DNA of 64,000 nucleotides. Origin: Streptomyces roseolus (GTDB taxonomy: Bacteria > Actinomycetota > Actinomycetes > Streptomycetales > Streptomycetaceae). The stretch spans positions 17,731 to 81,730 of the forward strand of contig NZ_BMTV01000025.1 of NCBI RefSeq assembly GCF_014649855.1, in the 5' to 3' direction. Positions 34,949 to 42,711 of this stretch are shown here, piece by piece. A program made the translations under genes and the position numbers. The notes beneath the pieces were generated by a model. It saw only the letters and a program-made list of their open reading frames with translations. It did no database searches and was not told the DNA's origin. Position 1 is the first letter of the stretch, and the number at the start of each line of letters is the position of its first letter.

Positions 34949-37009
34949 TCAGACTCCGTCCTCGCGCCCCGGCGGCAGCGACAGCTCCCGCCAGGCGCGG
35001 ATGTCCCGCGGCCAGTGCCCGGCCGCGTCCCACAGTGGACCGCTGCCGGTGAGGTGACGGCCGGAGAGCCGGCGCAGCTCGTACGCGAGCCGGTCGGCGA
35101 CCTCCTCGTCGGGCAGCGCGAGCGGATCGGTGAGCAGCCATACGGCGTGCAGCAGCCGCCGTACGGAGAAGTGCAGTTCGGCGGCGTCGGGGCCGAGGCC
35201 GTCGGGCAGCGCCGGGGCGGCCTCCTGGCCGAGGGCGACGGCCCGGCGCGGGTCGGGCCCGGCGCTGCCCCGCTCGCGCGGGTGGGGGGCGGCGGCGACG
35301 AACCGCAGCAGGCCGAGCCAGCCGAGGACGTCGGGGCCGGGGAAGGTGAGGCGGAGGTGGGCGACGGCCTCGGCGGTGTCGCCGAGCGCCAGGTCGTGGT
35401 GGAGCCGGTGCGGTCCCGGCTGGGGCCCGTAGTGCCGGCGGAGGGTCTCGTGGACGGCCCGCCAGGCGGAGTACTGCGGGTGGTCGGCGTCCTCGAAGCG
35501 GAGCCGGTGCAGCAGCAGGGAGCGCAGCAGCGGGTCGCCGACGAAGTGGCCGGGGTGCTCGGCCCAGTGCTCGGCGCGGAGCCGGTCGCGGACGCGGAGG
35601 GCGACGTCGCCGTCGAGGGACTCTGCGGCGAGCCGGGCCTGGGCGAGGCGGCGGGCCGAGTCCTCGTCGTGGGCGGCGGCGAGGACCGCGTACGGCCCCG
35701 GTCTGGGCACCGGAAGCAGGGCGTCGAGGAGGGCGGGGGCGACGGGCACGGGCGCGGAGTCCTCGCGGAGCTCCACGGTCCGGTCGAGGAGCCCGCCGGG
35801 GGTGAGGCGGGCCCGGTCGGCGGGCGGGGTCTCGCCGGCGGCGCGGGCGAGCAGGTCGACGCCGAGCGGACGGCCGCCGGTGAGCCGGTGGACGGCCCGG
35901 GAGAGCGTGGCGGGGGCGGTGCCGGCCGGGTCGTGGCGGTCGAAGGCGGCGCGGGTCTGGGTGGGGGTGAGCGGGGTCAGCTCGACGGCGAGGAGACCGG
36001 AGCCGACCCGTCCGGTGCGGGGGCAGGGCGCCTGGTGGGCGGTCTCGGGCAGCCGGACGCGGGTGGCGTGGCGCAGCGCCTCGTGCTCGCGCAGCCGGGA
36101 GGCGGCGAGGACGACGGTGTGGTCGCGGCGGCCGTCGGAACGGGCCCGCAGAATCGGTTCGACCAGGGAGCGGCCCACGAGCTCGTGGGCGTTGTCGAGG
36201 AGGATCAGGGGCCGGCCGACGCGGCTGCCGCGGCGCAGCCCGGTGTAGGCGCGGAGCAGGTCCTCGGTGAGGGTGAGGACGAGGAAGGCCTCGGCCTCCT
36301 CGCGGCGCGGTCCGCCCTGCGCGAAGTCGACGGCGAGCTGCTGGAGCCCGGAGCGGCCGCGTCCGCCCGCGTTGCGGTAGCCGCCGAACCACTCCTCGGG
36401 CGCCTTCCTGAAGCGGTGGAAGAACTCCTCGATGACCGTCTCGACGGTGGCCTCGGCGACCAGCCCGGCGAAGGGCGCGCCGGCCTCGGCGGCGGTGCCG
36501 GCGAGCTTGGCGAGCACCCGGCCGACCCAGGCGGCGGCGGCCGCGCGCCCGGCGTCGACGGTGGCGAGCAGCGGCCCGAGGCGTAACAGGTCGCGCCGGG
36601 CCCGCTCGTCGTCCTCCCGGGTCCAGCCGACCGAGGTGACGGCCACGAGTCCGAGCGCCAGCCGCGGAAACGGGACGGCCCTGACGGCGTCGGTCTTCCG
36701 CCCCAGCTGCACGGAGAGCTCCGCCAGCGCGCCCGTCACCGGCGACCAGCCGGCCCCGTGATCGGCCGGCTCCTCGATCCGGGCGCAGTCGAGCAGGGCG
36801 AGCGGGGTGACGTCGCGGTAGCGGTTGCGGATCTCCTTGAGCAGCACGGTCTTGCCCATGCCGCGCCCGCCGGTGAAGACGGTGACGGGCGGGTCGTCGC
36901 CGTGCTCGAAGGGCACCCGCCCCTGGCCGTACGGTCCGAGCCCGACGAGCCGCGCGGCCAGTCCGCGAGGATCCAGGACCGCCTCGCGGCCGTACAGCTC
37001 TCTGTCCAC
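34949..37009 (-). CDS. STAND-like P-loop ATPase
   Basis: The 686-residue protein has Walker A GGRGMGKT at 47-54 and a Walker B-like LILLDNAHE at 268-276 (Asp272), as in AAA/STAND ATPases. Sensor-like text follows (VVLAASRLREHEALRHATRV, LTGGRPLGVDLLARAAG). The C-terminal 300 residues are helical and Leu/Ala/Arg-rich, perhaps a sensor or scaffold of TPR-like helices. No HTH, TIR or nuclease effector domain is visible. The GTG at 37009 follows GGGGGTGGCGG. It is the first gene of a pair with the membrane-tethered binding protein, 4 bases apart, so the two products should act together. Confidence 0.8.
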   Translation of the reverse strand: MDRELYGREAVLDPRGLAARLVGLGPYGQGRVPFEHGDDPPVTVFTGGRGMGKTVLLKEIRNRYRDVTPLALLDCARIEEPADHGAGWSPVTGALAELSVQLGRKTDAVRAVPFPRLALGLVAVTSVGWTREDDERARRDLLRLGPLLATVDAGRAAAAAWVGRVLAKLAGTAAEAGAPFAGLVAEATVETVIEEFFHRFRKAPEEWFGGYRNAGGRGRSGLQQLAVDFAQGGPRREEAEAFLVLTLTEDLLRAYTGLRRGSRVGRPLILLDNAHELVGRSLVEPILRARSDGRRDHTVVLAASRLREHEALRHATRVRLPETAHQAPCPRTGRVGSGLLAVELTPLTPTQTRAAFDRHDPAGTAPATLSRAVHRLTGGRPLGVDLLARAAGETPPADRARLTPGGLLDRTVELREDSAPVPVAPALLDALLPVPRPGPYAVLAAAHDEDSARRLAQARLAAESLDGDVALRVRDRLRAEHWAEHPGHFVGDPLLRSLLLHRLRFEDADHPQYSAWRAVHETLRRHYGPQPGPHRLHHDLALGDTAEAVAHLRLTFPGPDVLGWLGLLRFVAAAPHPRERGSAGPDPRRAVALGQEAAPALPDGLGPDAAELHFSVRRLLHAVWLLTDPLALPDEEVADRLAYELRRLSGRHLTGSGPLWDAAGHWPRDIRAWRELSLPPGREDGV

Positions 37010-37169
37010 CCGCCACCCCCGTCGCAGTGAACTCCAGGATAACGACGGCGTGTTGGGAACAGGAGGGAACGGGAACGCCTTTTCGGGACTGTTGCCGAAG
37101 CGTCGTCGGTCCGTGGCGATCGCGTCGAGCCGCGCGGCATCGGAGGCCGGGGCGGGGAGTCGCGCGGTG

Positions 37170-37913
37170 TCAGTCCCGGCCGATGTCCTCGTTCCACAGG
37201 GCGGGGCGGTCGGCGATGAAGGCGCGCATCAGCTCCACGCAGCCGGGATCGTCGAGCACGAGGACCTCGACCCCGTGCGCGGCGAGCCACTCCTGCCCGC
37301 CGCGGAAGGTCCGGTCCTCCCCGACGACCACCCGCGAGATCCCGAACTGCCGCACGAGCCCGGAGCAGTACCAGCACGGCGACAGCGTCGTGACCATCGT
37401 CGTCCCCCGGTACGAGCGCTGCCGCCCGGCGTCCCGGAACGCGGCGGTCTCCGCGTGCGCGGACGGGTCCCCGTCCTGCACCCGCCGGTTCCGCCCCCGC
37501 CCGAGCGGCGTCCCGTCGGCCCCGAAGAGCGCGGCGCCGATCGGCACCCCGCCCTCCTCCCGCCCGGCGCGGGCCTCCGCGAGGGCGGTGCGGAGCCATC
37601 GGCGCGCCTGCTGCTGGTCCATGCGGGGAGCCTTCCCCGGCGAGGTGCCGGGTCCACCCGGGGCGCGGTGGCCGGCGTCCCCGGAGGGCGTGACGTAGGA
37701 CCCCTTGCCGGGCACGGTGTAGACGAGTCCGTGCTCGGCGAGCTCCCGTATGGCACGGCGGGCGGTCAGTACGGCGATGCCGTACTCCTCGGCGAGGCGG
37801 GTCGGTGCCGGGACCATCCGGTCGGGGGCGTACTCGCCGCTCGCGATCTTCGCCGCGATCGCGTCTGCCAGTTGCTTGTACAGCGGGCGTCCCGACTGCG
37901 AGTCAAGGCTCAT
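37170..37913 (-). CDS. GntR helix-turn-helix fused to a cytosine/nucleoside deaminase domain
   Basis: The 247-residue frame joins two modules. Residues 1-76 are a GntR winged helix (RPLYKQLADAIAAKIASGEY, TARRAIRELAEHGLVYTVPG). Residues 98-247 are a zinc nucleoside deaminase with HAE at 153-155 and PCWYC at 179-183. A Gly/Pro linker (77-97) connects them with no stop. An internal ATG at 37622 (codon 98) has GGAAGG about 8 bases upstream, so a stand-alone deaminase of 150 residues could also be made. GntR proteins of this compact type usually act next to plasmid-like genes. A GTAGT/ACTAC dyad lies just upstream. Confidence 0.85.
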   Translation of the reverse strand: MSLDSQSGRPLYKQLADAIAAKIASGEYAPDRMVPAPTRLAEEYGIAVLTARRAIRELAEHGLVYTVPGKGSYVTPSGDAGHRAPGGPGTSPGKAPRMDQQQARRWLRTALAEARAGREEGGVPIGAALFGADGTPLGRGRNRRVQDGDPSAHAETAAFRDAGRQRSYRGTTMVTTLSPCWYCSGLVRQFGISRVVVGEDRTFRGGQEWLAAHGVEVLVLDDPGCVELMRAFIADRPALWNEDIGRD

Positions 37914-37982
37914 GCGTCAACAGTAGGTAGTCATACAAAGACACGTTTGGATGGATCTAGCTATGTAGTGATGTAGCAAGGT

Positions 37983-37996
37983 GTAGTACGCACTAC
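37983..37996. promoter_or_regulatory. Candidate GntR operator dyad
   Basis: GTAGT-ACGC-ACTAC is a perfect 5-bp dyad with a 4-base centre, 70 bases upstream of the GntR start and 82 bases upstream of the plus-strand tiny ORF. Related tgtag words at about 37964-37985 extend it. Position between divergent genes fits autoregulation. Confidence 0.6.
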
Positions 37997-38014
37997 GGTG
38001 AGGCGCACAGAAGA

Positions 38015-38072
38015 CCCCGGCGAGGTGGCTAGACCTCCCGGGGCGCGGCCACCAACTAACCCAACGGAGTTG
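38015..38072 (+). promoter_or_regulatory. Structured leader with a second hairpin holding part of the ribosome site
   Basis: CCCCGG-c-GAGGT (38015-38026) pairs with ACCTC-CCGGGG (38033-38043) around a 6-base GGCTAG loop. CAACT (38053-38057) pairs with AGTTG (38068-38072), putting the end of the GGAG ribosome site (38066-38069) into the stem. The leader precedes the 52-codon ORF at 38078. It looks like a translation-control leader; I do not recognise a named riboswitch. Confidence 0.6.
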
Positions 38073-38077
38073 ATGAC

Positions 38078-38236
38078 GTGCGGAACCTTATCGCGCATGC
38101 CCTGATCCCCTTCCTCCCTCTCCTCCTCCGGCTGCTCACGCCGGCGGCGCCACGGCGGCGTCGGTGGACGCTCTGGCTGGCCACCGTCGGCGTGGACCTC
38201 GACCGCCGGAACATCCATGCCGGAGCCGCCCGATGA
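38078..38236 (+). CDS. Tiny hydrophobic/basic ORF (52 residues)
   Basis: The GTG at 38078 has GGAG 8 bases upstream and encodes MRNLIAHALIPFLPLLLRLL followed by a Pro/Arg stretch and TLWLATVGVDLDRRN, ending AGAAR. I have the impression that similar short ORFs accompany GntR genes in actinobacterial plasmids and integrative elements, but cannot name a family. The stop overlaps the ATG of the next frame (ATGA). Function is unknown. Confidence 0.5.
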   Translation: MRNLIAHALIPFLPLLLRLLTPAAPRRRRWTLWLATVGVDLDRRNIHAGAAR

Positions 38237-38433
38237 GCCGCTGCGGGGCCCGGCGGTCCGTGTACGCGGTCGCGGAGGTCGTCCGCCCCGTGTGGGGTGG
38301 CTCGGTCCGCGTCCTCGCCGTCGGACACGACGGCCTGCACCGCGACCGCGCGGGTGAGGGTGGTCGCTGCGGTCTCGGCGATGCCCTGCTCCTGGCGGGC
38401 GCGGTGGCCCGCCACGAGCTGCCGCCCCCATGA
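38233..38433 (+). CDS. Small ORF with probably replaced C-terminus
   Basis: The ATG overlaps the preceding stop. It encodes MSRCGARRSVYAVAEVVRPV then WGGSVRVLAV, which looks like genuine coding text. After that (GHDGLHRDRAGEGG to the stop) the sequence is the antisense of the XRE gene. The natural 3' end is probably missing, so the ORF and the XRE gene were truncated at the same junction near 38310-38345. It may be non-functional. Confidence 0.4.
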   Translation: MSRCGARRSVYAVAEVVRPVWGGSVRVLAVGHDGLHRDRAGEGGRCGLGDALLLAGAVARHELPPP

Positions 38434-38684
38434 TCGGTAGGTGGTCTCAAGGCCGGCGAGGCGTGCCTTGAGTTCGACGACGACTCCGGGCCGCCCCACC
38501 GCGTGTGCCCACGCCTCCAGATCGTCGGCGGACGGGGTCTGCTTCCCCGCCTGGAGCCGTGACACCTTGGACGCGGCCCAACCGAGTCGCTGGGCGAGCT
38601 CCTTCCCGTTCAGGCCTGCCTCGGCGCGCAGTTCGCGCAGTCGCGCGCCGAGGGCCTCCCGGCCGGACTGGAAGTCGGTACCGC

Positions 38685-39425
38685 TCACGCCGAGGAACGT
38701 ACTCGCTTCGCGTAGTCGGCGGTGGGTACGGCGTGGTGCCATGCGGCGTCCCGTACCTGGCAGGCGGCGGCGACCTCGGACGGGTCCTCCGAGACGACGA
38801 CGCCGAGAGTGGTGTCGTCCGCGTCGAAGACGAAACGGACGAGGGTGCGGGAGTCGAAGAGCCAGAAGTCGTAGTCGGGGAGCCGCAGTTGTGCCGCCTT
38901 CGCGCGGGTGAGGTTCCGGATGTCCTCGCCGGACGCGACGTTCCCCAGCCCCGTGGCCAGGAGGAACTCCTGACCCTCGGTGAGCGGTTCATCGACCAGG
39001 CGCACCCGCTCGAAGCGCTTTCCGGCGGCCACTTGCCTCCGGACGTTCTCGCGCCAGGCGTTGGGTGGTTCGGCGGAGATGTCGGCGCCCGCCTTCCAAC
39101 GGGCCCACTTCGGGCTGTTGCGATCGGTCGCGTAGCCGCGCCGGGTCTCCAGACGCCAGGCCGTGTGCTCGAACCCGGCGAAGAGGCCGCTCACGTCCGT
39201 GAACGGAACCATGGCGCCGGCCTCGGCGCGCGGGGCGAAGCGCGTCAACAGTTCGCGGGGCACGGTCACGAACGTCTCGGACTCCTTGACGTCACGCAAC
39301 GCGGCCAGCTGGGCGGGGTCGGTGACGCGCTCCCCCTGCACGAGGATGTCGCCGGTGGACTCGACCTCGTACAGGGTGGGGCAGTCGCCGTCCTCGCTGG
39401 TCGTACCGAGGAACCTGAGCGCCAT
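38685..39425 (-). CDS. DUF6879 family protein with fused N-terminal small domain
   Basis: The 246-residue product has two parts. Residues 1-66 (MALRFLGTTSEDGDCPTLYE, VTDPAQLAALRDVKESETFV) match a small protein usually encoded on its own in Streptomyces. From M72 (MVPFTDVSGLFAGFEHTAWR) to the end it is DUF6879, with DFWLFDSRTLVRFVFDADD. DUF6879 genes occur beside XRE/WhiJ-like regulators that influence development, and here the stop overlaps the XRE start (GTGA). GGGAGG precedes ATG 39425 at 7 bases. The joined form may be a true fusion or a read-through of two originally overlapping genes. Confidence 0.82.
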   Translation of the reverse strand: MALRFLGTTSEDGDCPTLYEVESTGDILVQGERVTDPAQLAALRDVKESETFVTVPRELLTRFAPRAEAGAMVPFTDVSGLFAGFEHTAWRLETRRGYATDRNSPKWARWKAGADISAEPPNAWRENVRRQVAAGKRFERVRLVDEPLTEGQEFLLATGLGNVASGEDIRNLTRAKAAQLRLPDYDFWLFDSRTLVRFVFDADDTTLGVVVSEDPSEVAAACQVRDAAWHHAVPTADYAKRVRSSA

Positions 39426-39533
39426 GTCCGGGCCTCCCTGGGCAGGTGGTGGGGGGCATCCAGGATGCGTGGCCGTGGGACGGCGCGGGGCCGGATTGCG
39501 CCGGATTGCGCGGGCGGTCCGTCCTCGGGGGCG

Positions 39534-40154
39534 TCACATCGCGTCCGCCGCCTCCTCCTCGTACGCGAACAGGGCCGGCTGCGCCTCGGTCGCGAAGAAG
39601 GTCTTCGCGCGGATGAGGGCCTGTTCGTCGGCGCGGACGCGGCCGGGGCGGGAGGCGGTGCCCAGGAGGACGCCGCCGAAGCGCATGCGGAGGTAGGCGG
39701 CGGAGTTGTGGAGGGCGGTGGTGAGGCCGTCCGCGACCACGTGGTGCTCGTGGGACAGGGCCGTGACGCCCCACAGGGTGCCGCCCGCCATGCGCTGCTT
39801 GAAGTCGGAGTCCGGGAGGTTCAGCCAGCCGGACCAGTAGTCCAGGTAGCGCTTGGTCTGGGCGGAGAAGGTGTACCAGTACAGGGGGGAGACGATGACG
39901 ACGTCCGTGGCCTCCCGGGTGGCCTTCCACAGGTCCGCCTCGACCTCGCCCATGCGGTGGGCGGCGGTCTCGTGGCGGCCGTCCTGGAAGTCCGGCAGCT
40001 CCAGGGCGTTCAGGTCCACCCAGCGCTGCGGGGTGCCGGCGGGCAGGTGGGCGGCGGCCTCGCGGGCCAGGATCTCGGAGTTGCCGTCGGCGCGGGAGCT
40101 GCCGAGGACGAAGAGGAACGAGCGGTCCGAGCCGGGGGTCGCGTCGGGGGACAT
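39534..40154 (-). CDS. Flavodoxin-like NAD(P)H-dependent oxidoreductase
   Basis: The 206-residue protein has the FMN loop FVLGSSRADGNSEILAREAA, then VVIVSPLYWYTFSAQTKRYLD (the YW flavin-stacking region) and TLWGVTALSHEHHVVADGL. It belongs to the NADPH-dependent FMN reductase/quinone reductase group. The substrate is unknown. ATG 40154 is taken because GGAG lies 6 bases upstream; an ATG 9 codons earlier is weaker. It is divergent from the EamA transporter gene. Confidence 0.88.
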   Translation of the reverse strand: MSPDATPGSDRSFLFVLGSSRADGNSEILAREAAAHLPAGTPQRWVDLNALELPDFQDGRHETAAHRMGEVEADLWKATREATDVVIVSPLYWYTFSAQTKRYLDYWSGWLNLPDSDFKQRMAGGTLWGVTALSHEHHVVADGLTTALHNSAAYLRMRFGGVLLGTASRPGRVRADEQALIRAKTFFATEAQPALFAYEEEAADAM

Positions 40155-40333
40155 GGGTGCTCCAGGTTCGTGGGTGCGCACGGGCGGGGCGGCCGGGGCC
40201 GGTACTCCCTGCCAACTAGCCTTCGCACGCGGGTATTCCGCTCCCGCCCATCGCGTTTTCCGATGGGGCCCATCGGAAGGACGCCCCAGTGGGCCGTGGA
40301 CCCGCCCCCGCCCCCGTTCGTAGCGTCGACGGC

Positions 40334-41266
40334 ATGAGAAACGAGACCGGGAACGAAGCCAGGGGAACCCTCGAACTGACCCTCGCCATGGTGCTGTCGG
40401 GCACCCTCGGCGTCTTCGTCGTGGAGTCGGGCGCCTCGCCCTTCGAGGTGGTGTTCTTCCGGTGCCTCTTCGGGGCGGCCGCCCTCGGGCTGTACGGCCT
40501 GGCGCGGGGCCACTTCACCGGGCACGGCTTCACCGCGCGGTCCTTCGGGCTCGCCCTCCTCGGCGGCGTGTTCATCGTCTTCAACTGGGTGTTCCTCTTC
40601 GAGGCCTATGCCGCCTCGTCCATCTCGCTCGCCACCGTCGTCTACCACACGCAGCCGTTCTTCCTCGTGCTGCTCAGCGCCCTCTTCCTGCGGGAGCGGA
40701 TCCCCGCGGGGAAGGTGGGGTGGCTCGCCGTCGCCTTCGCCGGGCTCGTCCTCGTCTCCGGCGTGCGGCCGGGGGACACCGCCTCCCTCGAGGGGCTCGG
40801 GTACGCGCTCGCCGCCGCCGTGCTGTACGCGCTCGCCACCTTCGTGACCAAGCGGATCGGCGGCGTACGGCCGCATCTGATCGCCCTCGTGCAGGTGGTG
40901 GCCGGCGTGCCGCTGCTGCTGCCGTTCGCCGACTTCGGGGCGGTCGCCGGGCTCGGCGCCGGGTGGGGATGGCTGGCCGGGCTCGGCCTCGTCCACACCG
41001 GGCTTATGTACGTCCTCATGTACGCCGCCTACGCCAAGCTGCCCACCCCGAAGATCGCCGTGCTCGCCTTCACCTACCCGGCGGTCGCGATGGTCGTCGA
41101 CTGGGCGGTCTACGGGCACCACATCGGGCTCGTCCAGGCGCTCGGCGTCCCGCTGATCGTCCTCGCCAGCCTGAAGGTCACTCTCGCGCGAGCCGCCGCG
41201 CCTGCTCCACGAACAGCCGCACGTGCGCCGGAAGCCGCTTCCCCCGCCGCCACGCGAGCTGCGTGA
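40334..41266 (+). CDS. EamA/DMT family transporter
   Basis: The 310-residue membrane protein has ten predicted helices in two EamA repeats: LAMVLSGTLGVFVVESGASP with FEVVFFRCLFGAAALG, and the second repeat from LEGLGYALAAAVLYALATFV to VLAFTYPAVAMVVDWAVYG. It resembles RhaT/YdcZ-like drug/metabolite exporters; the substrate is unknown. TAGCGT ends 7 bases before ATG 40334 and no Shine-Dalgarno is present, so the mRNA may be leaderless. Its last 89 bases overlap the end of the LysR gene on the other strand. Confidence 0.92.
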   Translation: MRNETGNEARGTLELTLAMVLSGTLGVFVVESGASPFEVVFFRCLFGAAALGLYGLARGHFTGHGFTARSFGLALLGGVFIVFNWVFLFEAYAASSISLATVVYHTQPFFLVLLSALFLRERIPAGKVGWLAVAFAGLVLVSGVRPGDTASLEGLGYALAAAVLYALATFVTKRIGGVRPHLIALVQVVAGVPLLLPFADFGAVAGLGAGWGWLAGLGLVHTGLMYVLMYAAYAKLPTPKIAVLAFTYPAVAMVVDWAVYGHHIGLVQALGVPLIVLASLKVTLARAAAPAPRTAARAPEAASPAATRAA

Positions 41267-42059
41267 AGAGCGTGAACGGCGGTTTCCAGCCGAGCGCCAC
41301 CAGCGCCCCGGACGCCAGTTCCTCCTGGACGGTGATCCGGGGCAGCAGCGCGATCCCGAGCCCGGACGCCACCGCCCGCTTGCTCGCCTCGATCGTCCCG
41401 AACTCCAGGAACTCCGGCCGCGACCCGCCCGCCCCCGCCAGCTCCGCCTCGAAGAGGTCGCGGTACGCGCAGCCCGGCTCGGTGCCCACCAGGGCGGTGC
41501 CCGCGAGATCGGCCGCGGCCAGTCCCGTACGGCCCGCGAGGGCGTGGCCCGGGGCGGCCACCAGGACCAGCGGCTCCGGCGCCAGGACCTCCGTCTCCAG
41601 GCCCTCGTGCGCGGTCTCCGCCTCCATGAGGAAACCCAGGTCGTACGTGCCCCGGCGCAGCGCCTGCCGCGTCGCGTCGCCGAGCGTGGGCCGCAGGGAC
41701 AGGCGGACGGCCGGGTGCCGGTGGTGGACGTACTCCAGGAGCGGCGGGAGCCGGTAGGTGGTCAGCGACTCCATCGTCCCGATGGTGATCGTCCCGGCGG
41801 CCTCCCCGGCGGCGACCGCGGCCCGCGCCTCCTCGGCGAGCTCGGCCATGCGGCGCGCGTACGGCAGCAGCCGCTCACCGGCCCCGGTCAGCCGGATGCG
41901 GCCGCCGAGCCGCTCGAACAGCTCCGTGCCGAGGGCCGTCTCCAGCGCCTTGACCTGCGAGGTCACGCTGGACTGGGCGTAGCCGAGTTCGGCGGCGGCG
42001 CGGGTGAAGGAGAGGACTTCGGCGACCTTCTCGAAGGTCGCGAGGAGCCGCAGCTCCAT
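41178..42059 (-). CDS. LysR family transcriptional regulator
   Basis: The 293-residue regulator has the N-terminal winged helix (LLATFEKVAEVLSFTRAAAE, LGYAQSSVTSQVKALETALG). Its C-terminal type 2 periplasmic-binding-like domain includes ITIGTMESLTTYRLPPLLEY and GTIEASKRAVASGLGIALLP. GGGAGG precedes ATG 42059. It converges on the EamA gene with an unusual 89-base overlap of coding sequence. A regulatory link to the transporter is plausible because many LysR/EamA pairs are adjacent, though they are usually divergent. Confidence 0.92.
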   Translation of the reverse strand: MELRLLATFEKVAEVLSFTRAAAELGYAQSSVTSQVKALETALGTELFERLGGRIRLTGAGERLLPYARRMAELAEEARAAVAAGEAAGTITIGTMESLTTYRLPPLLEYVHHRHPAVRLSLRPTLGDATRQALRRGTYDLGFLMEAETAHEGLETEVLAPEPLVLVAAPGHALAGRTGLAAADLAGTALVGTEPGCAYRDLFEAELAGAGGSRPEFLEFGTIEASKRAVASGLGIALLPRITVQEELASGALVALGWKPPFTLFTQLAWRRGKRLPAHVRLFVEQARRLARE

Positions 42060-42123
42060 CAGGCGGGCCTCCCCGGGCGGGAGCCGGAACCGGAGCGGGA
42101 ACCGGAGCGGGCGCGGGTGCGGC

Positions 42124-42621
42124 TCACGCGTCCTTCTCCCCGTCGCCCTCTTCGCGGCCCTCGCGGCGCTTCGGTTCGTCCTCGCGGCGGCGCAGGTCCG
42201 CCTCCCAGTCCTCGAACAGGGCGTCGTCCTGGTCCTTCTTCTCCGGGGACTTCTCCGAGGACTCCTCAGGGGACGTGTCCGCCGGCTTCTCCGGGGACCT
42301 GTCCGCGGGCTTCTCCGCGGGCTTCCCCGCCGACCGCTCGTCCGACAGGGACTTCAGGAACTCGGGATTGTCGTCCGGCGCCACCCAGCCGCCCCTGCCG
42401 CCGCGCCCTCCCCAGCCGCCGCGCCCGTCGCCCGCCGTGATCCGCCGGGCCTTGCCCGCGAAGATCCAGACGATCGGGCCGACGATCCAGAACAGCAGGA
42501 TGATGATGACCCAGGCCACCTTGGGCAGGTGCTTGACCTCGTCCTCGGGGGTGTTCAGGCAGTCGATGAAGGCATAGATCGTCAGCGCCAGCGGCAGGAT
42601 GTACATCAATGCCCGAAGCAT
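42124..42621 (-). CDS. PLD nuclease N-terminal domain membrane protein
   Basis: The 165-residue protein starts MLRALMYILPLALTIYAFID and has two membrane helices with a KHLPKVAWVIIILLFWIVGP signature (PLDc_N). A Gly/Arg/Trp-rich patch (GGWGGRGGRGGW) and a charged cytoplasmic tail with Glu/Lys/Ser/Pro repeats follow (AEKPADRSPEKPADTSPEE). PLDc_N proteins alone lack the catalytic HKD motifs, so no enzyme activity is expected. It is divergent from the UbiD-type gene. Confidence 0.9.
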   Translation of the reverse strand: MLRALMYILPLALTIYAFIDCLNTPEDEVKHLPKVAWVIIILLFWIVGPIVWIFAGKARRITAGDGRGGWGGRGGRGGWVAPDDNPEFLKSLSDERSAGKPAEKPADRSPEKPADTSPEESSEKSPEKKDQDDALFEDWEADLRRREDEPKRREGREEGDGEKDA

Positions 42622-42711
42622 GTGGAGCAGCCCCCTGGAAGCGGTGGCGGGGGCGCGTCGAGTCGGCCCCGGTGACACCTCCAGCGTAGCCGGTGACCGA
42701 TACTTGCCCGT

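Larger units (their letters stand above)
38056..38688 (-). pseudogene. Truncated XRE regulator (lacks DUF5753-type C-terminus)
   Basis: From GTG 38688 the first 100 or so residues are an intact Streptomyces XRE regulator: SGTDFQSGREALGARLRELR, LAQRLGWAASKVSRLQAGKQ, then LARLAGLETTYRSWGRQLV and IAETAATTLTRAV. In relatives TRAV is followed by a DUF5753-like domain of about 170 residues. Here it switches to unrelated Arg/Pro/Ala text (VQAVVSDGEDADRATPHGAD) antisense to two tiny plus-strand ORFs. The break at about 38320-38345 looks like a deletion or insertion junction. The GTG overlaps the stop of the upstream DUF6879 gene (GTGA), showing the original operon. Confidence 0.7.

Noticed and set aside
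33412..37009. Amino-acid ABC importer
   Set aside because: The ATPase is STAND/AAA-like rather than an ABC ATPase (no LSGGQ signature seen) and there is no permease gene.
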